64,000 bases of DNA from the NCBI RefSeq assembly GCF_028707975.1, contig NZ_JAQVZX010000002.1, positions 1 to 64,000 on the forward strand, written 5' to 3'. The stretch is from Syntrophomonas sp. GTDB taxonomy: Bacteria > Bacillota > Syntrophomonadia > Syntrophomonadales > Syntrophomonadaceae. Shown here piece after piece: positions 32,863-43,200 of this stretch. Both the position numbers and the translations under genes were made by a program. The notes under the pieces were generated by a model. It had not been told where the DNA came from and ran no database searches. It saw nothing but the letters and a program-made list of their open reading frames with translations. Position 1 is the stretch's first letter, and every line of letters starts with the position of its first letter.

Positions 32863-33630
32863 TTGAGATTCTTAAAGGGTTTACTAATTCCTTTCGTGGT
32901 ATTGGCAATCTGGTATACCGGATCAAAGTCGGGAATTTGGAATTCATTTATTCTTCCTTCTCCCGTTCAAACCTTTGAAACTGGGCAATACTTAATTACT
33001 TCCGGTATTTTGCTTAAACATGTATTGATAAGTCTCTATCGGGTCTTTGCCGGATTTGCGTTAGCTTTCTTATTGGCTTTTCCATTAGGAATAATTCTGG
33101 GCATGAAAAGACAGCTTATAGACTATTTCGAACTTATTATTGAATTTGTTCGCCATGTTCCACCGTTGGCTACGGTTCCCATGTTAATACTCTGGTTCGG
33201 AATAGGTGAGATTTCTAAACTAGTTGTAATCGTATTGGCTTCATTTTTCCCAATATTTCTTAATACCCTGGATGGAGTCCTACGCTGTGATGAGCATTTA
33301 CTGGAAGTAGGAGAATCTTTCGGGTTTGCAGCTAGGGACAGGTTTAAATACATAATTTTTCCCGCCACTTTCCCCTATATACTCATGGGCATGAGGCTGG
33401 GGCTTGGATACAGTTGGAGAGCCTTGATTGGTGCAGAAATCATAGCCGCCACCGCTGGCATTGGTTATATGATTCTTGATGCAGAGCTATTGTCCCGACC
33501 TGACATCATGATAGTAGGGATACTTACTATAGGCATTTTAGGGACGCTTATAGACTTTGTCTTTTTTAGAATAACAAATGTATTTGTTATATGGAAAGAA
33601 GGTGAAAAGACACAGAATGGCTGGGGTTAG
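32863..33630 (+). CDS. SsuC/TauC-type ABC transporter permease
   Basis: ESFGFAARDRFKYIIFPATFPYILMGMRLGLGYSWRALIGAEIIAA. Confidence 0.9.
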   Translation: MRFLKGLLIPFVVLAIWYTGSKSGIWNSFILPSPVQTFETGQYLITSGILLKHVLISLYRVFAGFALAFLLAFPLGIILGMKRQLIDYFELIIEFVRHVPPLATVPMLILWFGIGEISKLVVIVLASFFPIFLNTLDGVLRCDEHLLEVGESFGFAARDRFKYIIFPATFPYILMGMRLGLGYSWRALIGAEIIAATAGIGYMILDAELLSRPDIMIVGILTIGILGTLIDFVFFRITNVFVIWKEGEKTQNGWG

Positions 33631-34354
33631 AATAACAGGTTTGAGTAAAAGGTATGTAATTGGAAAGGAGGCATTTTTTGCTCTTGAAAAAATGAATTTA
33701 TTTATCGAGGATGGAAGTTTTACAGCAATTGTTGGAAAAAGCGGATGTGGTAAAACAACATTGTTGCGACTATTGTGTGGGTTGGAAGAAAAGACTTCCG
33801 GCGACATTAAATTTATCAACCGTGGTAGCGAAAGCAATGGTTCAGATGAAATGCGCATAGGTATAATGTTTCAAGAGCCCCGTCTGATGCCCTGGCTTAC
33901 CATAAGGGAGAACATTGCTTTTTCATTATTCCCCAAGCAAAAGGAGATAAAGAAGGATGCCGATCGGCACCTGCAAACACTGGGGTTGGAGCTATTTAAG
34001 GATGCATATCCCTGGCAAATATCCGGAGGTATGGCTCAAAGAACCGCTTTGGGGCGTGCCCTCTATTATGATCCCGATATAATTCTGATGGACGAACCGT
34101 TTGGTGCCCTGGACTATTTTACTCGTAAAAAGTTACAGAATGAAATGGTCAGTCTATTTCTTAACCAAAAAAAGACGTTTGTATTTGTTACCCATGATAT
34201 TGAAGAAGCGGTCTACTTGAGCGAAAAAGTTATTGTTCTGGAGGCAGGCAGGATAGTTCAAGAATTACCGGTTGAACTGCCTTATCCTCGAAAGACAAAC
34301 TCGCCAGAATTCCTTAATATTACGGAAGGTATTTATAAAGCTATTATTGCTTGA
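33617..34354 (+). CDS. SsuB/TauB-type ABC transporter ATP-binding protein
   Basis: VGKSGCGKTTLLRLLCGLE; ISGGMAQRTALGRAL. ATG 33617 (ORF opens at 33578). Confidence 0.9.
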   Translation: MAGVRITGLSKRYVIGKEAFFALEKMNLFIEDGSFTAIVGKSGCGKTTLLRLLCGLEEKTSGDIKFINRGSESNGSDEMRIGIMFQEPRLMPWLTIRENIAFSLFPKQKEIKKDADRHLQTLGLELFKDAYPWQISGGMAQRTALGRALYYDPDIILMDEPFGALDYFTRKKLQNEMVSLFLNQKKTFVFVTHDIEEAVYLSEKVIVLEAGRIVQELPVELPYPRKTNSPEFLNITEGIYKAIIA

Positions 34355-34430
34355 GTTGATGGCAAATGTTTAACTTGTCAGTCCATACAGACATTTTAGT
34401 GAAAGTAATATATTAGGAGGGTTTCTATTC

Positions 34431-35426
34431 ATGTTGAAAGGCAAAAAGTATCCTGTAATTTTATTAACCTGTTTGCTTGCGTTCGCTCTTTTGGCCGGAG
34501 GATGTCAAAAAAGCTCTAAGACATCAGACAACAACCCAGCAACAGATAAATCCAGTAAATTGAGTGCAATAAACATTACCTATGTAAAATCCCCGCTAAA
34601 TGTTCCTTCTATTGTAGAAAAACAAAAAGGAATTGTCGAAAAAGAATTTGCAAAAGAAGGGTTGCAAATTAATTATCCGGAAATAACCTCGGGTGCCAAG
34701 CAGACGGAGGCTCTTGCAGCCGGTTCTGTCGATATCTGTAACGCAGTTGGGGGGACATCCTGTATTTTGGCTGCATCCAATGGGGTTGATCTTAAAATTA
34801 TCAGCATGTATAGCCGCGCTCCAAAGGCGTTTATGATAATAACCAAGTCCCCCAACATAAAGACGATAGCTGATCTGAAAGGTAAAAAAGTAGCCGGACC
34901 AAAAGGTACGGTTCTTCATCAGATGCTTTTAACCGCATTAGTAAAAAACAATATAAAACCGGAAGATGTTGAACATGTTGCGATGGAACAGCCTGCAGCA
35001 GTGGCAGCTTTGATTAATGGTAGCGTTGATGCTGTCTTGGCTGCCGGCGGATCTGCTGAGCAAGCCATTAAGGCTGGAGGACGGGTTTTAATTAATGGTG
35101 AAGGACTTGTAGATGGGGCCAGCGTAGTTGCAGTAAGCGGGAAGTTTCTTAAAGAGCATCCTGACTTTGTAAAACGATTCAAACAGGTTCACTTAGCTAG
35201 TCTACAGTTTATTAAAGATAATCCTGAAGAGGCATATAAAATGGGAGCTGAACAATTGGGAATTACCGTTGACGAGGTGAAGCGAATGTATTCCTGGTAT
35301 GATTTTGACCCGACCATAAAGCCAAGTGATATACAAGAGTTAAAAAACACACAGGACTTTTTAATCAATACAAAAATGCAAACCAAAACTATAAATATTG
35401 AAGATTTAATAGCTGAAGTAAAATAA
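34431..35426 (+). CDS. SsuA/NMT1-type substrate-binding lipoprotein
   Basis: Lipobox LLAGGC; INITYVKSPLNVPSIVEKQKGIVEKEF. Confidence 0.9.
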   Translation: MLKGKKYPVILLTCLLAFALLAGGCQKSSKTSDNNPATDKSSKLSAINITYVKSPLNVPSIVEKQKGIVEKEFAKEGLQINYPEITSGAKQTEALAAGSVDICNAVGGTSCILAASNGVDLKIISMYSRAPKAFMIITKSPNIKTIADLKGKKVAGPKGTVLHQMLLTALVKNNIKPEDVEHVAMEQPAAVAALINGSVDAVLAAGGSAEQAIKAGGRVLINGEGLVDGASVVAVSGKFLKEHPDFVKRFKQVHLASLQFIKDNPEEAYKMGAEQLGITVDEVKRMYSWYDFDPTIKPSDIQELKNTQDFLINTKMQTKTINIEDLIAEVK

Positions 35427-35456
35427 TCCCTAAATCTGTTTGAGTAAATCAACACC

Positions 35457-36011
35457 ATGGGGGCAGGCACTATGAATACTATATCTATTAAAGACAGGGA
35501 CGTTATTTTAAATATATCTTATGAGGATATGATTAAATACCACGGTCGTTTTTATATCGGAGGAGTAGCTATGGCCTATAAGGCTTTGGAGCTTGCCTTT
35601 GCTAAGCTACCTCATTTGGGGATTCCTTCGCGAGAGAAAATAACCTTTGCGACAGCCATGGGAATGGAGGGAATGGGAGTAATAGATGGAGTGGAAATGG
35701 TTACTAGAGCCAGATCCAGAGAAAAGTTGATTGCAGACATTGGAATAATTCCCAAAATCCCAGCTCCTGATGCTCCTAATGGCGGCAAGTATTATTTTGA
35801 GTTGAATTATGATAGGACGATGATTGCAATTGCAGTAAAGGAAGGACTTATTCCTGAAGAGTTTATTATTCTATCGGGAAAAGCACTTTCCAATACAATT
35901 TCGGAAGAAGAAGCGATAAGAATCCAAATAGTAAAGGAAGACCTTGCTTCCTTAATTATGACCAATGCTGCCGAGGATCTTTTTAATTGGTCATTATGTG
36001 AGTCAAGATAA
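35457..36011 (+). CDS. FmdE-like protein lacking the canonical Cys motif (paralog A)
   Basis: DMIKYHGRFYIGGVAMAYKALELAF resembles FmdE HGHxCPG...GYR but with FYIGG in place of the Cys-containing motif. Start likely ATG 35472. Confidence 0.55.
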   Translation: MGAGTMNTISIKDRDVILNISYEDMIKYHGRFYIGGVAMAYKALELAFAKLPHLGIPSREKITFATAMGMEGMGVIDGVEMVTRARSREKLIADIGIIPKIPAPDAPNGGKYYFELNYDRTMIAIAVKEGLIPEEFIILSGKALSNTISEEEAIRIQIVKEDLASLIMTNAAEDLFNWSLCESR

Positions 36012-36047
36012 TTTAAATAATAATTAAAAAAGAAAGGCTGATAACGA

Positions 36048-37133
36048 ATGAAATGGATAAGTAAACCAATGACTTTAATCTTATTTATTGCACTTATCGG
36101 GTTGATATTTGTCGGCGCAGGTTGTAGCAAGACAACAACCCAGACAAGTCAAGTTAATGATAAAAAGTCGATAATTGACCAATTAGGTAGATCAGTTGAA
36201 ATACCCAATAAAGTAGAACGAATTGTTACTTTGCCTATGCCATTGCCTTCAATTATCTATGCCGTAGATGGGAGTGGCAGTAAGGTTGTGGGCATGCACC
36301 CTACCTCTGCAAAAGCTCTTAATACCGGAATCCTGGCTACCCTTGCCCCCGAATTAAAGAAGACACCTACATCTTTTGTTCAAGAGGGATTTACGGTTAA
36401 CATTGAAGAATTGCTTAAACTTAAACCGGATGTGGTAATTCAATGGGGTACCGAGGAAAAAGAAATCAAAAAAATGGAAGTTGCAGGTTTACCCGTAATA
36501 GCACTCACACAGGGAACCCAGGGTGACCTTGAAGGTTGGATAAAAATTATTGGGCAAATACTTAATAAAGAAGACCGAGCCTCAGAACTAATAGCGTTTC
36601 AGCAGAAAACCATCAACGACATCAAGTCAAAAACTTCCAGTATTCCCGCTGAAAAGAAACCTAAAGTCTATTATTTTCTAAATGAAAATCTGCAAACGGC
36701 AGGTACAGGTACACACCATAATAACTGGATTGGTATTGCCGGCGGAAAAAATGTGGCCGCAAGTCTCAATGGATTTCCGAATGTTAATATGGAACAGCTA
36801 CAAACATGGAATCCGGATATAATCCTAATCAGCAATTTCACTGATCTGCAACCTGACGATATTCTTCAAAACAAGATCAAGGGGCAGGACTGGAGCAAAA
36901 TAGATGCTGTTAAAAACAAAAAAGTCTATAAGATTCCTCTAGCAGGCTATAGATGGGATGCTCCCTCGGTTGAATCACCGCTGATGTTAAAATGGTTGGC
37001 GCAAGTGCAGTACTCAGATATTTTTAAGGATTATTCCATGGTCGATGAGTTGAAAAACTTCTGTTCTACTTTCTATAAATATGATCTTTCTAACGAAAAG
37101 GCCGCTGAAATCCTAAATATATCTAAGCAATAA
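36048..37133 (+). CDS. BtuF/FecB-type substrate-binding lipoprotein
   Basis: Lipobox FVGAGC; IIDQLGRSVEIPNKVERIVTLPMPLPSIIYAV. Confidence 0.9.
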   Translation: MKWISKPMTLILFIALIGLIFVGAGCSKTTTQTSQVNDKKSIIDQLGRSVEIPNKVERIVTLPMPLPSIIYAVDGSGSKVVGMHPTSAKALNTGILATLAPELKKTPTSFVQEGFTVNIEELLKLKPDVVIQWGTEEKEIKKMEVAGLPVIALTQGTQGDLEGWIKIIGQILNKEDRASELIAFQQKTINDIKSKTSSIPAEKKPKVYYFLNENLQTAGTGTHHNNWIGIAGGKNVAASLNGFPNVNMEQLQTWNPDIILISNFTDLQPDDILQNKIKGQDWSKIDAVKNKKVYKIPLAGYRWDAPSVESPLMLKWLAQVQYSDIFKDYSMVDELKNFCSTFYKYDLSNEKAAEILNISKQ

Positions 37134-37274
37134 TCAACGCATCGATGATGGACATAAGGAGGGGCTGTAACCAAACAGTCGCTCCCTTCCTTCTTTGATA
37201 AGGCATCATTCCAAGTAGTAGTCAATTGGAATAAATTACAATGAAGAATTTAGAGCATAGGGGACAAATAATTA

Positions 37275-38315
37275 ATGCTTAATAAAACGTATGTGCAAAC
37301 AAATTCCAGTTCCGTATTTTCAATAAAACTTGCTCTAATTTATCTATTACCTCTGGTAGCATTATTTCTGGGTCTTTTTTTGGGAAGATACCAGGTTTCA
37401 ATCGAGAATGTGTTCAAGATTCTTCTCTCTCCCATTTTTCCACTTGAACCGGGAATATTGGACATAGAAAAATCCGTTGTTCTCGGTCAAAGACTGCCAA
37501 GAGTTCTATTAGCTATGTTGGTAGGGGCAGGTTTGTCAGTATCGGGAGCAACGTTTCAAGCGCTCTTCAGGAACCCGATTGTAAGTCCTGATATACTTGG
37601 TGTGACCCAGGGTGCCAGTTTTGGGGCCATACTGGCACTACTCCTGTTCGGGCAATTAGCAATCATCCCATTTGTTGCCTTACCGTTTGGATTATTGAGT
37701 GTGTTTATGATCTATGCCATGAATAGAAATCGGCAGATTGCATCCCGTTTATACCTGGTATTAACGGGGATCGTGGTGTCATCAGTATTTACCGCCTTGA
37801 TATCGCTTATAAAATATATTGCAGATCCATTCAATAAATTACCAACCATCACTTATTGGTTAATGGGAAGTTTTGCTAGCACTTCTTATTCCGATCTCAG
37901 GCTGGTTTTCTTGCCAATTATAAGCGGAATAGTTTTTTTATTGCTTTTGCGGTGGAGAATAAATATTTTGTCTCTGGGTGATGAAGAGGCCCAATCTCTG
38001 GGGATTAATATCGAGAAATTGAAGTGGTTACTTATTGGCGCTGTAAGCGTGGTGTGTTCCTCGGCGGTTACTGTTTCAGGCATAATTGGATGGGTCGGCC
38101 TGGTAATTCCCCACATCGGAAGATTACTGGTTGGGCCCGATCATAAAATATTACTGCCGGTAAGCACTATATTAGGTGCATCATTTATGGTTTTTATCGA
38201 TATTATTGCTCGGACCGCCACCGCTGCGGAGATACCTATTGGAATACTTACGGCTATAATCGGGGCACCCTTTTTCGCTTATCTATTAATGAAGTCAGGA
38301 GGTAGCTGGATGTGA
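37275..38315 (+). CDS. BtuC/FecCD-type ABC transporter permease
   Basis: RLPRVLLAMLVGAGLSVSGATFQALFRNPIVSPDILGV; GWVGLVIPHIGRLLVGPDH. Confidence 0.93.
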   Translation: MLNKTYVQTNSSSVFSIKLALIYLLPLVALFLGLFLGRYQVSIENVFKILLSPIFPLEPGILDIEKSVVLGQRLPRVLLAMLVGAGLSVSGATFQALFRNPIVSPDILGVTQGASFGAILALLLFGQLAIIPFVALPFGLLSVFMIYAMNRNRQIASRLYLVLTGIVVSSVFTALISLIKYIADPFNKLPTITYWLMGSFASTSYSDLRLVFLPIISGIVFLLLLRWRINILSLGDEEAQSLGINIEKLKWLLIGAVSVVCSSAVTVSGIIGWVGLVIPHIGRLLVGPDHKILLPVSTILGASFMVFIDIIARTATAAEIPIGILTAIIGAPFFAYLLMKSGGSWM

Positions 38316-39118
38316 AACTTGAGGTCTTATCCGGTGAGTTTGGGTATGCCAATCAGAAAAATCTATTTAAAAACTTATCTTTTACATTAAAAGAGGGAGA
38401 GATTCTGGCTATAGTTGGGCCCAACGGAGCTGGGAAAACCACTCTTCTCAAATGCATAATTTCTATCTTGAAGTGGAGATCCGGGAAGACAGTAATTAAT
38501 GAAAAGGAACTGGAATCCATGAAAATGGCAGATGTATGGAAAAATATTGCTTATGTTCCTCAGAGCCACGAGGTGGTCTTTGCCTACACTGTATTGGAAA
38601 TGGTGCTTATGGGACGGGCCCCGCATTTGTCCTTATTTGCCATGCCCTCATCCAGGGATTTGAAGATTGCTAAAAAGTCAATCGAAACAATAGAAATATC
38701 TCATCTGGCTGACAAGCCCTGTTCAGAGTTAAGCGGTGGAGAAATGCAACTAGTTCTGATTGCCAGAGCCTTAGCGTCTGAGCCTGATGTACTGGTTCTG
38801 GACGAGCCCGAATCACACCTGGACTTCAAAAATCAGATGTTGATCCTTCGAATATTGGAAAGATTGGCTAAGGAAAATAAGATTTCCTGCATAATTAATA
38901 CTCATTATCCAGACCATGCTCTGCGTATTGCAGATAAGGCTTTGATGCTGGGAAAAGGTCAAAAACATGTTTTTGGTAAGGTGGATGAGGTTATTACTGA
39001 ACAAAACCTTCGAAACTTCTTTGCTGTTGACGTAAAAATAGTTTCTTTAATCTTTGAAGGAATGGAAATAAAAACTGTTGTTCCAATAGATTTCAATAAA
39101 AAAATAGCTAATTTTTAA
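38312..39118 (+). CDS. BtuD/FecE-type ABC transporter ATP-binding protein
   Basis: VGPNGAGKTTLLKC; LSGGEMQLVLIARALASEPDVLVLDEPESHLD. Confidence 0.92.
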   Translation: MKLEVLSGEFGYANQKNLFKNLSFTLKEGEILAIVGPNGAGKTTLLKCIISILKWRSGKTVINEKELESMKMADVWKNIAYVPQSHEVVFAYTVLEMVLMGRAPHLSLFAMPSSRDLKIAKKSIETIEISHLADKPCSELSGGEMQLVLIARALASEPDVLVLDEPESHLDFKNQMLILRILERLAKENKISCIINTHYPDHALRIADKALMLGKGQKHVFGKVDEVITEQNLRNFFAVDVKIVSLIFEGMEIKTVVPIDFNKKIANF

Positions 39119-39134
39119 TGGGAGGTATCGAAAG

Positions 39135-39767
39135 ATGAAAGAAGTAAATTCCCCAGTCAATATAGGTTTTGTGTATTCTGGAATAAGCTATCAGAGTGGA
39201 CTGCTGGATAAAGAAAAATATCAAAAGCAGTTAAACATTATTCCGGTTTGCTTGTTGGCAGATGTAGATCTGTTAAGTTATGATGCCCTGGTTTTCCCAC
39301 GAGGCACCGATCAAGAGATGGTATTTGCCATTCAGCAAAAGATCAAAGATTTTCTTGATGCAGGAAAAATTCTGATTTCTTTTGGCGAAGTCACTAAACC
39401 ATGGTTGCCAGCTTGCGAATGGGACGGGGTGATACCTGAGGATGATGGCCCCCTGGTAATTACTAAAGTACATCCAATTCTTCAAGGTTTGAGTGCTGAC
39501 GACCTGCACTGGCATAAGGGAGTAACCGGTTGGTGCTGCCATGGTCATTTCAAAAAATCGCTCACTTCAGAAGTATTGGTGACCAACGAAATCGGAGATC
39601 CCATAGTATATGTCGATAGCGAATCAACCAAAGGCTTAATCTTAGCCTTGAGTCAATTAGATGCCGACTGCCATCTTTATCATGGAATTCCAGCTGCAGA
39701 GCTTCTATTTGATAATATTTTGGATTGGGTAAGGACAGAAGGCGAAAGAACGAGAGGAGTTGCTTAG
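39135..39767 (+). CDS. class I glutamine amidotransferase/ThuA-like fold protein (paralog A)
   Basis: YDALVFPRGTDQEMVFAIQQKIKDFLDAGKILISFGEVTKPW...HPILQGLSADDLHWHKG. Confidence 0.6.
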   Translation: MKEVNSPVNIGFVYSGISYQSGLLDKEKYQKQLNIIPVCLLADVDLLSYDALVFPRGTDQEMVFAIQQKIKDFLDAGKILISFGEVTKPWLPACEWDGVIPEDDGPLVITKVHPILQGLSADDLHWHKGVTGWCCHGHFKKSLTSEVLVTNEIGDPIVYVDSESTKGLILALSQLDADCHLYHGIPAAELLFDNILDWVRTEGERTRGVA

Positions 39768-40386
39768 TATGGGAAAAATCGCTGCAGTATATTCCGGAAG
39801 TCAATGGCAATATGATCTGTTTTATTCAGGAAAATACCGCCCTTATTTTGATACTGTAATTCATGCCTGCAATCTGCAAAAAGAATCCCTGTCCAATTGC
39901 GATGTGCTGGTAGTACCGCGCGAATCAAATCAAGAAATGCTGTTGTTGATAAAAAACGAAATCATTCAATTCCTTGATAATGGCGGCACAGTAATATCCT
40001 TTGGGGAAGTAACCAGGCCCTGGCTTCCCAAATGTACATGGGAAGATAAAAACCCTCGGTTTATGTATGATGGTAAGAGCAGGTGGGATAAGGGTGAACT
40101 GGACGGTAAGCCCTATAAAATGATGATTCCTAAACATCCTTTATTTAAGGGCTTGGAGATAGAAGACCTGCAATGGCATTTTCATGGAATGTTTCATGCC
40201 GCCGATAATACCGATGTCTTATTAAAATACGGGGAGGAAGGAGACATAATCTACCTGGATGCAAAAAATTTTAAGGGAAGGATTCTAGCCACAACCCTCG
40301 ACCCTGAGGTTCATGCAGGGTATGGAGTTGTTAAAAAGACTCAAAAATTTCTTGACAATGTTCTAAATTGGGCTCGTACAATATAG
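39760..40386 (+). CDS. class I glutamine amidotransferase/ThuA-like fold protein (paralog B)
   Basis: CDVLVVPRESNQEMLLLIKNEIIQFLDNGGTVISFGEVTRPW...HPLFKGLEIEDLQWHFHG; ATG likely 39769. Confidence 0.6.
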   Translation: MLSMGKIAAVYSGSQWQYDLFYSGKYRPYFDTVIHACNLQKESLSNCDVLVVPRESNQEMLLLIKNEIIQFLDNGGTVISFGEVTRPWLPKCTWEDKNPRFMYDGKSRWDKGELDGKPYKMMIPKHPLFKGLEIEDLQWHFHGMFHAADNTDVLLKYGEEGDIIYLDAKNFKGRILATTLDPEVHAGYGVVKKTQKFLDNVLNWARTI

Positions 40387-40462
40387 CTTTATCCAGACAA
40401 TTAGCCAACAATAGCAGATTTTTGGCTGAGCAATAATGAAGCACAGCAAGGAGATATGTGTA

Positions 40463-40993
40463 ATGAATAGTTTTAATATTAAGGACAGAAATGTTGCTTT
40501 AAACATTTCTTATGATGATATGATCAAATATCACGGACGTTACTACATTGGTGGCGTAGCTATAGCTTATAAAGTTCTGGAACTGGCATTTGCCAAATTG
40601 ACACCGGGGGAGATTCCTGCACGAGAAAAAATCAGCTTTGCATCAGCGATGGGATTGGCTGGAATGGGGGTAATTGACGCGGTAGAGATGATAACCAGAA
40701 CCTGGACTAGAGGCAAATTTATTGCAGATGCTGGTCTAGTACCAAGGATTCCTGCCCCTGACCTTCCTAATGGAGGCAAGTATTATTATGAGTTAGTTTA
40801 CGATGGGACTAAAATTGCCATTGCTTTGAAAGATGGACTTATTCCCGAAGAATTCATGATTCTATCGAGAAAAGCAACTGCCCAAACAATTACTGAAGAG
40901 GAAGCAATAAGACTCCAAGAAGTTAAGGAAGATCTGGCTTCCACACTTATGGCAAATAAAGCCGAGGATCTTTTTAATTGGGTAATTGTATGA
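40463..40993 (+). CDS. FmdE-like protein lacking the canonical Cys motif (paralog B)
   Basis: ISYDDMIKYHGRYYIGGVAIAYKVLELAFAKL; aligns over its full length with 35457-36011. ATG 40463 after aaggag. Confidence 0.55.
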   Translation: MNSFNIKDRNVALNISYDDMIKYHGRYYIGGVAIAYKVLELAFAKLTPGEIPAREKISFASAMGLAGMGVIDAVEMITRTWTRGKFIADAGLVPRIPAPDLPNGGKYYYELVYDGTKIAIALKDGLIPEEFMILSRKATAQTITEEEAIRLQEVKEDLASTLMANKAEDLFNWVIV

Positions 40994-41131
40994 GTCAATG
41001 TCATCTATCTAGAACAAACTGGGTGCAGATTAATTGCTTTTTCCTGGGCAATCATAAAAGGGCTAATCCTTTAGGATGGAAGGTATAATACAACTATTTG
41101 AGCTCTGGTCGGGAGAAGGGGAGGTGAAAAT

Positions 41132-41632
41132 ATGACGGTTAGCGGAATCGATTTTATTTGCGCGGGAAGAGATACGCTTGAAATACCCGGGGAAGTATTG
41201 AGAACCGGGGGATTTAATTTTCCCGAGATTCATAACAGCTGCGAAGAAATGGCGAGGCTGGCAAGGAAGATCAAACAGCATAGTAAAAACACCATTTGCA
41301 TGCTGCCGTTCTGTTTGACGGTGGAGTCTGAAGCGCTTGGTGCCCATGTGAATCTCGGCAATGAAAAGGCAGGACCCCGGATTAGCACTTTTTCCAATAA
41401 CAGCATTGAAGAGCTTAAAGAAATAGGAATGATGGATTTTGCCTCCGGCAGGATCAAGGAGGTGCTTGATGCGGTTGAGGCTTTGAGCCAATCCGGGGAA
41501 ATCGTGGCTCTCAATGTGGGGGGGCCGTTTACGGTAATAACTTCTCTTGTAGATCCAATGATCTTCTACAAAGCAATCAAAAAGAACAGGGAAGATGTTA
41601 AATATGTACTAAAAATAAGGGCAGATATTTGA
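41132..41632 (+). pseudogene. truncated MtaA/CmuA-like methyltransferase
   Basis: LPFCLTVESEALGAHVNLGNEKAGPRI...VGGPFTVITSLVDPMIFYKAIKKNRE aligns to the first half of the 348-aa paralog; the C-terminal HxC...C half is absent. Confidence 0.75.
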
Positions 41633-42077
41633 GAGGATTGAGCATAAGCTCGCTTTTCGGCAATAGGCTGGTACGCAGGCCCCAGTATACCGGCAGCAGG
41701 GACCAAAGCACAATCAATGCGATAAGAGCAGGGTTAAAGAACTTGTAATCCTTGTTTATGTAGGTAACCGGGAAATCATTGTAGATGGGAATGGTTATAT
41801 AGTGATCCTTGTACTTGAAAAGATCTTTGGTACTAATGTCCTCAAAAAAATCACTTGTAAAATGATCATTTAGAGGCTCACACCAGCCAGCCGCCCCGAA
41901 TTTTCTGACCCAATCCCAGTCCATAATCTGGAGATCTACTTTGATTCCGCTTGGAGAAAATTCATACCAGGGCGGGAGGAGAACGGTGATGCGGATGCCC
42001 GCCAATTTGTTAGCACCGGCTTCTTTTGCAGGGTCGGCCTGATTGTCTTTTGTGCCGCAACCGGTAAAACATAGCAT
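41598..42077 (-). pseudogene. chimeric remnant: sugar-binding protein with internal deletions joined to a MalF/G-like permease N-terminus
   Basis: MLCFTGCGTKDNQ (lipobox), YITIPIYNDFPVTYINKDYK (binding-protein core), then FFNPALIALIVLWSLLPVYWGLRTSL (permease N-terminus) in one short ORF. Confidence 0.65.
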
Positions 42078-42207
42078 GGAATGTGAGACTTCTATTCCTT
42101 TTTAATCTTAAACCCTCCTGTTCTTATTTTGTGGTTGAACAAATGCAAATGATAGTATCCTGCATAGATAGATTAATCAAATTCTGTTCAAGTGTTATTG
42201 CTAAAGC

Positions 42208-43200
42208 TTACAAATTGCTGAAACAAGTCCGGGATGCTTCCATGGCGGCTCGGATATTGTCCAGCGGGGTGTCGGGAGTGCAGTCGCAGCCGAAGGAAAA
42301 CAGGTAATTGGGCCGGCCTTTCATACTGCGCAGGAGCTCCAGGGTGCGCTCCCGAACCTGGCCGGGGGAAAGCTCCCGCAAGACATGGATGGGATCGAGA
42401 TTGCCGAGCACAACCATATCCTCAGGAACCATTGCCATTACCGCTGGGAGGTCCATAACCTGATCCAGGCTCAAGCCCTCAGCCCCACAGTTGAGCATCT
42501 GCGGCAAGAGCAAGCTGGTATCCCCGCAGATGTGCAGCACCTTCCAAACATCCGGGCCCAGGCTGTTGTATATCTCCCGGAGATTGCCGGCCACCATCTT
42601 TTCAAAACGCGCGGGAGATAAAATAACTGCGGTCGGTTCGCAAATACATAAGAATTTTGTACCCATATTGACTGTAGCTCGAACATATTCACCTACGACC
42701 CGGGTCGTAAAATCCAGGACTTTTTCTACAAAATCCGGATTGCGGATAATCGCCCGCACAAAGTCCGTGGCTCCAACCAACTCAACGGCCAGCGTAAAAG
42801 GTCCCTGAACTGATAGTGCCAGGGGCTTATCAATCCGGCTGGCAATGAGCTCAAGGGCTTCCAGGTGAAGGGGCATGCGCCCATCTGTATAGGGATTGAG
42901 GACATGAAGCAATTCCAGGTCCGGGATGCTTTTAACTGGATTCTCCAAAACACTGGGGAAGTCAAAATCCGGTTTGAGCAAGGGGAGACCCAGGGTATCG
43001 ACAAAAATAACCCCGTCATCCATGGGATACGTAAAATCGGCATCGAACTCCTGATCCATCCGCAGGGCTATTTCCAACTGTTTTTGCGGAGAAAGATAGA
43101 CATCATACAGGGTGCATCCACAAAGACGCAAACCGGCCGTGGCCATCCAGGGAAAGTTAAGATAGCGGTCTCTTCCGGAAATGTAATCAATCAGTCGCAT
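42208..43200 (-). CDS. MtaA/CmuA-type (UroD-like fold) methyltransferase
   Basis: LHICGDTSLLLPQM...FSFGCDCTPDTPLDNI. Confidence 0.87.
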   Translation of the reverse strand: MRLIDYISGRDRYLNFPWMATAGLRLCGCTLYDVYLSPQKQLEIALRMDQEFDADFTYPMDDGVIFVDTLGLPLLKPDFDFPSVLENPVKSIPDLELLHVLNPYTDGRMPLHLEALELIASRIDKPLALSVQGPFTLAVELVGATDFVRAIIRNPDFVEKVLDFTTRVVGEYVRATVNMGTKFLCICEPTAVILSPARFEKMVAGNLREIYNSLGPDVWKVLHICGDTSLLLPQMLNCGAEGLSLDQVMDLPAVMAMVPEDMVVLGNLDPIHVLRELSPGQVRERTLELLRSMKGRPNYLFSFGCDCTPDTPLDNIRAAMEASRTCFSNL

